A stretch of DNA of 6,380 nt. Source: Candidatus Jacksonbacteria bacterium. GTDB lineage: Bacteria > Patescibacteriota > Patescibacteriia > UBA9629 > GWA2-43-13. Positions 1-3,990 of the stretch are shown piece by piece. Within the stretch, counting starts at the first letter, position 1. Each line of letters begins with the position of its first letter. The notes under the pieces were generated by a model. It did no database searches, was not told where the DNA came from, and was given only the letters and a program-made list of their open reading frames with translations. Position numbers and translations under genes: made by a program. The stretch is taken from the NCBI GenBank assembly GCA_018698735.1, contig JABIPD010000086.1:1-6380 (forward strand). Direction: 5' to 3'.

Positions 1-435
1 AACAAGGTTGGCGAAGAAACTTCTGAATTCGAAATAGCTGGCGAATTAAATGCAACGACCGTTCAATTCTCGCAAGAAGATTTATTAAAGCTTTTAAAAC
101 AACAGTACACCATATCGCTGCCTGCGGGATATTCACTCCTAGGGTTTAATGACCATAGCATTAAATGGAGCTTGGAATCTGTTAATGAAGATGCTACCGA
201 AGCAACAATACGAGCCGAAATGGAAGTATTTGCAACCCTTACCCCGAATTCAGATGTTATAGACCCACAAGAACTTGTTGGCCTTAAAGTAAACGATATT
301 AAAGAGGTATTACTCTCGAATCCAAATATATCTGCGATTAAAGTAACGTTTTGGCCGTTCTGGAGAAACACCGCTCCGCCATTCCCACACCGAATTACGG
401 TTGTTATAGAAAATAACGAAGAAGATTTAGAATAA
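1..435 (+). CDS. C-terminal part of a conserved Patescibacteria exported/membrane protein (baseplate-J-like family, tentative)
   Basis: Frame 1 is open from the first base to TAA at 433-435, giving the last 144 residues; the start lies outside the window. The fragment is a soluble mixed alpha/beta segment with no membrane helix. It contains an FEIAGELNATTV beta stretch, an acidic EDLLKLL helix, and near the end a DIKEVLLSNPNISAIKVTFWPFW stretch (the aromatic W-P-F-W lies at 352-363) followed by a final RITVVIE strand. From memory, this ending, with a helix, a strand, a [FW]xPFW motif, an 'AP' and an 'I-V' strand, is typical of large hypothetical proteins of Patescibacteria that are sometimes annotated as baseplate J/gp47-like. 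The upstream part that would carry a membrane anchor or the main domain is not visible, so the molecular function cannot be stated. No clear terminator follows. I am confident it is coding and moderately confident of the family. Confidence 0.75.
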   Translation, partial: NKVGEETSEFEIAGELNATTVQFSQEDLLKLLKQQYTISLPAGYSLLGFNDHSIKWSLESVNEDATEATIRAEMEVFATLTPNSDVIDPQELVGLKVNDIKEVLLSNPNISAIKVTFWPFWRNTAPPFPHRITVVIENNEEDLE

Positions 436-442
436 TCCACAA

Positions 443-576
443 AATTTCTAATTGTACTAATTACTCTAATTTCTAATTAAATCCCAAGGACCAATAAACA
501 ACCAACAAAATACATCAAATATTGAGGTTTGAGATATTGGACATTGATTAGATCAATTAAGAATTAGGTTAATTAG
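443..576. repeat. AT-rich imperfect inverted repeat with CTAATT / AATTAG arms
   Basis: The left arm holds four CTAATT copies (starting at 448, 457, 466 and 473). The right arm holds the complement AATTAG at 562 and 571. CCAATA (491-496) is matched by TATTGG (535-540), so the two halves form an imperfect palindrome around about 515. It sits between the end of the first gene and the thrS promoter. It could be an intergenic mobile repeat or simply AT-rich spacer. No coding frame is evident here. Confidence 0.45.
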
Positions 577-608
577 ACATTTATTAGCATCAATTTTATT
601 GAGCAAAT

Positions 609-638
609 TTGACACTTACCCTCTTTCCCTACTATAGT
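609..638 (+). promoter_or_regulatory. Sigma70-type promoter for the T-box leader and thrS
   Basis: There is a perfect -35 hexamer TTGACA at 609-614 and a near-consensus -10 TATAGT at 633-638, separated by 18 bp. The expected transcription start is about 644-647, which puts the whole T-box leader inside the transcript. It is the best promoter match seen in the window. Confidence 0.75.
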
Positions 639-644
639 AAAGCC

Positions 645-953
645 GCTATTAGAACCTTTGTATGTGTTTATGTCGCCTCACCAACGACCAGCATACCCAA
701 ACTAAATAAATGAAGTTTCTTCTGAATTCTCGTTGAAACGAGGTGCGCAGCCGCTGCATGCGGTGAGCACGCGTTTTAACGAAAAAGGAGACGCAATGCG
801 ATCGGCGGAGTGATTTTTCAATCTCTGATTGAAAACACGTAGCTGTGAGCGTTGTGGCGACGCGCGTGGGTGGAACCGTCTCATACATAAATGGGACCCC
901 AAGTTATATTCATCATAGAACTCTCTATGGTGGACAGAACTTGGGGCTATTTT
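645..953 (+). ncRNA. T-box riboswitch leader upstream of thrS
   Basis: A T-box leader senses uncharged tRNA: the codon-like specifier pairs with the anticodon and a bulge pairs with the free NCCA end, stabilising an antiterminator so the downstream gene is transcribed. The diagnostic part is clear. GGG (868-870) is followed by the 7-nt bulge UGGAACC (871-877) and GUCUC (878-882). Helix A2 is GUCUC with GGGAC (893-897), and helix A1 is UGGG (867-870) with CCCA (898-901). Those 3' bases are also the 5' arm of a terminator, so the two folds exclude each other. Upstream hairpins are 672-688 (loop with ACC), 731-781 (10-bp base with one G-U, then inner GUGC/GCAC and CCGC/GCGG helices), 815-835 (8 bp) and 849-863. 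UGGA predicts a tRNA with U at position 73. The Stem I architecture and the threonine specifier are not resolved with confidence. The T-box identity rests on the antiterminator, the terminator and the gene context. Confidence 0.82.
897..953 (+). terminator. T-box-controlled intrinsic terminator of the thrS leader
   Basis: A perfect 9-bp stem (CCCCAAGTT 897-905 with AACTTGGGG 938-946) encloses a second small hairpin (912-918 with 925-931). It is followed by a moderately T-rich run (948-953, then 956-958). Bases 897-901 are shared with the antiterminator helices, as expected for a transcriptional T-box. The U-tract is short and interrupted, so termination may be partial. Confidence 0.78.
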
Positions 954-1017
954 AATTTCAAATTTAAAATTTTTAATTTAAAATTATTTGTTGAAAAATC
1001 TTTTATACATTTCCTCT

Positions 1018-2835
1018 ATGAAAAACATTGATATTCAAAGACATTCATTAGCTCATATCATGGCATATGCCGTGCAAGACATTTTTAAAGAAAAAGGACT
1101 GGCTACTTTTGGTGTTGGCCCGGTAATAGAAAACGGATTTTATTACGACATTAAGACCCCAGAACCCATTACCGATACCGATTTAAAAAAGATCGAGAAA
1201 AAAATGAAGCATCTTATTAAACAAAACCATGCCTTCGAAAAACAAGACATGCTTATTTCTGATGCAATCGCCAAATTCGAAAAAATGGATCAGCCGTATA
1301 AAGTAGAATTATTAGAAGATATAAAAAAACATGGCACTACCGTAATGAACGAAATAGATGCCACAGAAGAAGACAAAGACACCAACGCACAGACCGTAAA
1401 TAAAGTTACGTTGTTTAGTACTGGCGAGTTTGTAGATTTATGCCGCGGCCCGCATGTAGATAACACCAACCAAATTACCGCTTCTTTCTCGCTCACAGCC
1501 CTTGCTGGCGCATATTGGCGCGGAGACGAAAACAACGACCAACTCCAACGAGTGTATGGTGTTGCTTTCGAGACTAAAGAGGCGCTCGACGAGTATCTTC
1601 ACATGATAGAAGAGGCAAAAAAACGCGACCATAAAAAATTAGGTAGAGAGTTAGATTTATTTACTTTTTCAAAACTGGTTGGAAGCGGGCTGCCGTTGTT
1701 TACCCCGAAAGGTACTATTCTTCGTGAACAGCTTCAAAATTTTGTAAACAGTCTTCGCGACAAACGCGACTATTCGCGTGTGCAGATTCCTCATATCACT
1801 AAAAAAGATTTATACGAAACCTCTGGACATTGGGAAAAATTCGCCGATGAGCTTTTTCGTATAACAACACGCGAGGGTCACGAATTTGCAATGAAACCAA
1901 TGAACTGTCCGCATCATACCCAAATTTACGATGCCACTAAACGTAGCTACAAGGAATTACCTATACGGTATTCAGAAGCAACAGCAGTATACAGAGACGA
2001 GCAATCTGGGGAGCTTTCTGGTTTGTCGCGCGTACGCGGGTTTACGCAAGACGATTCACATATTTTCTGTAGAATGAACCATATAGAACAAGAGGCTTTC
2101 GATGTCTGGGATTTAATAAACGAATTCTACACACCATTTGGAATGGAGTTACAGGTTCGATTTTCTCGGCATAATCCAGAAAATTTTAAAGCGTATCTTG
2201 GAACCCCAGAAATTTGGAAGAAATCTGAGGCTCAATTAAAATCTTTAATAGAAAAACGTGGCGTAGAATATATCGACGGCGTTGGAGAGGCAGCAATGTA
2301 TGGCCCAAAGATAGATTTTATTGCCAAAGATTCTTTAGGCCGCGAATGGCAACTCGCAACTATCCAATTAGACTTTAACCTACCCGAGAGATTCGATTTA
2401 AGTTGTATTAACGAAGACAATAACGACGAACGAATTGTAATGATGCATATAGCAGTAATGGGCTCGATAGAAAGGTTTATGTCTATTCTTATAGAACATT
2501 TTGCTGGCGCTTTTCCTTTATGGCTGTCGCCTGTTCAGGTTTCTGTTCTTGCGGTAAGCGAAAAGTTTGTAGATAAAGCCCAAGAATTTGCAAACGAGTT
2601 AAGGAGCGCTGGCATTCGAGTAGAAGTAGACGACTCAAATGAATCTGTTGGTAAAAAAATCCGCAATACCGAAAAAGCAAAAACGCCGTATATATTAGTA
2701 TTTGGAGAAAAAGAAGCAACCTCCGACACACTTGCTGTCCGTAGCCGAGGCTCTTCTGATACGGTAGAGTTATCTCGTACTGATTTTATCTCCAACTTAA
2801 CAAAAAAAATCTCTTCACAAGAGAAAGAATTGTAA
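1018..2835 (+). CDS. thrS: Threonine--tRNA ligase lacking the TGS domain
   Basis: This is a 605-aa class II synthetase that activates threonine with ATP, charges tRNA-Thr in the cytoplasm, and edits mischarged Ser-tRNA-Thr. The protein begins directly in the editing (N2) domain: H9-x3-H13 and C142-x3-H146 are its expected active-site residues. The catalytic core (about 215-490) has C297 in MNCPHH, H348 in TQDDSH and H477 in MMHIA, matching the three zinc ligands of the family, and motif 2 Arg at R326 in VYRDEQSG. Motif 3 follows in GSIERF. The C-terminal anticodon-binding domain (about 495-605) shows SVGKKIR and VFGEKE. The usual N-terminal TGS domain of about 60 residues is absent. The position after H477 is Ile, where HRA is common. 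ATG 1018 is preferred over TTG 988 because the extra ten residues match no family segment. Neither start has a Shine-Dalgarno sequence. Expression is controlled by the T-box upstream. Confidence 0.96.
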   Translation: MKNIDIQRHSLAHIMAYAVQDIFKEKGLATFGVGPVIENGFYYDIKTPEPITDTDLKKIEKKMKHLIKQNHAFEKQDMLISDAIAKFEKMDQPYKVELLEDIKKHGTTVMNEIDATEEDKDTNAQTVNKVTLFSTGEFVDLCRGPHVDNTNQITASFSLTALAGAYWRGDENNDQLQRVYGVAFETKEALDEYLHMIEEAKKRDHKKLGRELDLFTFSKLVGSGLPLFTPKGTILREQLQNFVNSLRDKRDYSRVQIPHITKKDLYETSGHWEKFADELFRITTREGHEFAMKPMNCPHHTQIYDATKRSYKELPIRYSEATAVYRDEQSGELSGLSRVRGFTQDDSHIFCRMNHIEQEAFDVWDLINEFYTPFGMELQVRFSRHNPENFKAYLGTPEIWKKSEAQLKSLIEKRGVEYIDGVGEAAMYGPKIDFIAKDSLGREWQLATIQLDFNLPERFDLSCINEDNNDERIVMMHIAVMGSIERFMSILIEHFAGAFPLWLSPVQVSVLAVSEKFVDKAQEFANELRSAGIRVEVDDSNESVGKKIRNTEKAKTPYILVFGEKEATSDTLAVRSRGSSDTVELSRTDFISNLTKKISSQEKEL

Positions 2836-2849
2836 AAGCAATTGGAATA

Positions 2850-2979
2850 ACACACCCCGGTCCTCCGGACCACCCCTCTTAATAGAGGGGAAACTGCATA
2901 ACTCCCCTCCTATCAAGGAGGGGCTGGGGGAGGTGTTGTGTGCCATCCCCTCCTTTAGAAGGAGGGGACTGAGGGGTGG
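2850..2979. repeat. Cluster of C/G-rich hairpin repeats downstream of thrS
   Basis: Four hairpins follow one another. GGTCC (2859-2863) pairs with GGACC (2867-2871). CCCCTCT (2873-2879) pairs with AGAGGGG (2884-2890). CCCCTCCT (2904-2911) pairs with AGGAGGGG (2916-2923). CCCCTCCTT (2947-2955) pairs with AAGGAGGGG (2959-2967). The last two are followed by related tails (CTGGGGGAGGTG and CTGAGGGGTGG), while the second is preceded by the inverted form CCACCCCTCTT. Similar elements are common in intergenic DNA of environmental bacterial genomes, as I recall. They occur between thrS and its terminator, so they would be transcribed. Confidence 0.7.
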
Positions 2980-2991
2980 TTTTCATTAATC

Positions 2992-3022
2992 AATGGCTCA
3001 TAATGTGAGCCGTTGTTTTTTT
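2992..3022 (+). terminator. Intrinsic terminator of thrS transcript
   Basis: A 9-bp stem (2992-3000 with 3006-3014, one G-T pair) has a 5-nt loop TAATG and is followed by seven consecutive T at 3016-3022. It lies about 155 bp after the thrS stop, beyond the C-rich repeats. Confidence 0.85.
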
Positions 3023-3061
3023 GTAAAAGAAAACTGGGAGCCGCACGTTGCGCTACCCCCA
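3023..3061 (-). terminator. Candidate intrinsic terminator of the minus-strand gene pair
   Basis: Read on the minus strand, an imperfect stem (3056-3061 with 3035-3040, including one G-U, then 3049-3052 with 3042-3045, loop 3046-3048) is followed by GTTTTCTTTT at 3034-3025. It abuts the thrS terminator tail to tail and lies just beyond the stop of the second minus-strand gene. The stem has a small internal loop, so it is weaker than the thrS terminator. Confidence 0.6.
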
Positions 3062-3083
3062 ATTTGTGTCCTCTGCCTCGACA

Positions 3084-3326
3084 TCAGGCTGCGACGCGTT
3101 CTCGCTCAACACTGATATTGTGGTGAGAAATCGAGTACGTATAGGTTCCATTCGTAGCAACCCGCTCGACTCCCATAGCCCATGCGACGATAAGCACTGT
3201 ACGAACAGCGCCTCTTTCGCACTTTGGAACCGCAGTCCAATCCAGACCATCCACCGACCGAGCTGCTGCCTCTAGGTCGGGAACTGGATTATTCCGTGAA
3301 TACGGAAGTGTCCTTGCCAGTAACAC
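3084..3326 (-). CDS. Small hypothetical protein, second gene of a GC-balanced minus-strand unit
   Basis: This is an 80-aa reading frame starting at GTG (3326-3324) and ending in TGA. I do not recognise the protein. Evidence for coding is a strong Shine-Dalgarno AGGGAGG at 3338-3332, 5 nt before the GTG, a terminator shortly after the stop, and position in line with the upstream 103-aa gene on the same strand. The protein has an amphipathic LEAAARSVDGLDW stretch (residues 18-30), a hydrophobic VRTVLIVAWAMGV segment (41-53, short for a membrane helix) and a polar YTYSISHHN region (62-70), with one Cys (C36). GC content of this stretch is about 52 percent, clearly above thrS. It could instead be the decayed 3' part of a larger gene, because it shares the frame of the 103-aa gene with stops between. 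The separate ribosome binding site favours a real short gene. Confidence 0.5.
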   Translation of the reverse strand: MLLARTLPYSRNNPVPDLEAAARSVDGLDWTAVPKCERGAVRTVLIVAWAMGVERVATNGTYTYSISHHNISVERERVAA

Positions 3327-3395
3327 CGAAACCTCCCTTTCCGTTGTTTACGCTGAGAAGGAAACCTTTTCTCCGGTCTCCTACTGAATCGGTCC

Positions 3396-3707
3396 CTAAC
3401 AGCCGTCACTCGCCCACTCGACCCGCGAGACACGCTTAACAGCCCACTTATTGCCAACAAAGGCCGCATTCCGCCCGTTCATCAGTGCGACACCCAGGCG
3501 AAGGCCTACTGTGTCTCGATAGTCCGGATGCACAGTCTCCATATCGCACTCGGCCATCATGGCTTTTGCAGCCGCTTTGCTAATAGCCATTCCCGGGGGT
3601 CCTCCGATTGTTGCGATGGTAATCTCCTCGCCGTCAATCTCGACAGTCTGGCGATCGCTCACTGTCTCGACGACTACCTGCGTCACTTGCGTATCTGCTT
3701 GCAGCAT
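3396..3707 (-). CDS. Small hypothetical protein, first gene of a GC-balanced minus-strand unit
   Basis: This is a 103-aa reading frame, ATG at 3707-3705 and TAG at 3398-3396. I do not recognise it. Evidence for coding is the ribosome binding site AAAGGGG (3722-3716) 8 nt before ATG, a -35/-10 pair upstream, and strongly G-biased first codon positions throughout. The likely layout is a beta-rich N-terminus (residues 8-34, with VVVETV and VEIDGEEITIATI strands), a GGPPG turn (35-39), an alanine-rich helix (AISKAAAKAMMAE, 41-53), then VHPDYRDTVGLRLGVALMNG and a basic C-terminal GNKWAVKRVSRVEW stretch. There is no signal peptide or membrane helix, so it is probably cytoplasmic. GC content near 53-55 percent and use of G/C-ending codons set it apart from the A/T-ending codons of thrS and the secreted-protein gene. 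It may be a transferred or unusual gene class. About 70 nt separate it from the next gene. Confidence 0.6.
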   Translation of the reverse strand: MLQADTQVTQVVVETVSDRQTVEIDGEEITIATIGGPPGMAISKAAAKAMMAECDMETVHPDYRDTVGLRLGVALMNGRNAAFVGNKWAVKRVSRVEWASDGC

Positions 3708-3759
3708 CTCTCGTACCCCTTTGGCATGTTCGGAGGAACAGTCGTTTTCGGATACTCAC

Positions 3760-3788
3760 ACCATAATAAAAACCATCATTTTTGTCAA
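3760..3788 (-). promoter_or_regulatory. Candidate promoter of the minus-strand gene pair
   Basis: On the minus strand TTGACA lies at 3788-3783 and TATGGT at 3765-3760, with a 17-bp spacer. The -35 is perfect and the -10 matches 4 of 6 bases. Transcription would start near 3754, giving a leader of about 45 nt before ATG 3707. Confidence 0.6.
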
Positions 3789-3812
3789 TAATTTCATTTA
3801 ATATACTAACTA

Positions 3813-3899
3813 TCCCCCCTCCTAAATGTAGAGCCTGTCCTGCCGTGCCCCGTCCTTGTGACGGGGAGTGACTAGCGAAGGAAGGGGGTTAGGGGGCGG
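3813..3899. repeat. C/G-rich imperfect palindromic intergenic repeat
   Basis: A run of six C (3814-3819) faces GGGGG (3884-3888), and inside lies a perfect stem CCCCGTC (3848-3854) with GACGGGG (3860-3866). The tail GGGGGTTAGGGGGCGG resembles the tails of the hairpin repeats downstream of thrS. The inner part shares AGCCTG, CCCCGTCC and GAGTGACT, in that order, with the repeat at the window end. It lies between two divergent transcription units and is not coding. Confidence 0.6.
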
Positions 3900-3913
3900 T
3901 ATATACCAAACGG

Positions 3914-3922
3914 TTATCCACA
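3914..3922 (+). other. Single perfect DnaA-box-like 9-mer
   Basis: TTATCCACA matches the bacterial DnaA box consensus and lies just upstream of the secreted-protein gene, beside an AT-rich stretch (3944-3990). Only one copy is seen. It could be a regulatory DnaA site or a chance match. Confidence 0.25.
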
Positions 3923-3953
3923 CGAGAAACAAGCAAGAAACCCATTTTTTACG

Positions 3954-3959
3954 TATACT
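3954..3959 (+). promoter_or_regulatory. Possible -10 element for the DUF5667 protein gene
   Basis: TATACT lies 31 bp before the ATG at 3991. At 17 bp spacing the -35 position reads AAGCAA, a poor match, so only the -10 is supported. There is no Shine-Dalgarno sequence before the ATG. The preceding bases are A/T-rich. Confidence 0.4.
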
Positions 3960-3990
3960 AACAATAATCTATTAATTTTTATTTACGAAT

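Noticed and set aside
649..902. Minus-strand open frames of 66-79 aa in the thrS leader
   Set aside because: They overlap the structured T-box RNA, have no ribosome binding site that I can see, and their composition is explained by the GC-rich hairpins.
988..1017. TTG start for thrS, ten residues upstream of ATG 1018
   Set aside because: The extra residues match no ThrRS segment, there is no Shine-Dalgarno before the TTG, and ATG 1018 places the editing-domain start where expected.
2859..2890. Hairpins right after thrS as its terminator
   Set aside because: No T-run follows them. The hairpin at 2992-3014 with seven T is the convincing terminator.
2873..2967. Short regularly spaced repeats resembling a CRISPR array
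   Set aside because: The units are self-complementary hairpins of unequal spacing, without spacer-repeat structure or cas genes.
3053..3469. Two minus-strand 65-aa frames in other registers (3053-3250 and 3272-3469)
   Set aside because: They overlap the better supported 80-aa and 103-aa genes and I see no start signals for them.
3048..3801. Plus-strand open frames (71-87 aa) across the GC-rich island
   Set aside because: They are antisense to the two minus-strand genes, which have ribosome binding sites, a promoter and better codon-position bias.
3814..3990. Replication origin
   Set aside because: Only one DnaA box is present, with no iterated boxes and no dnaA or dnaN gene nearby.
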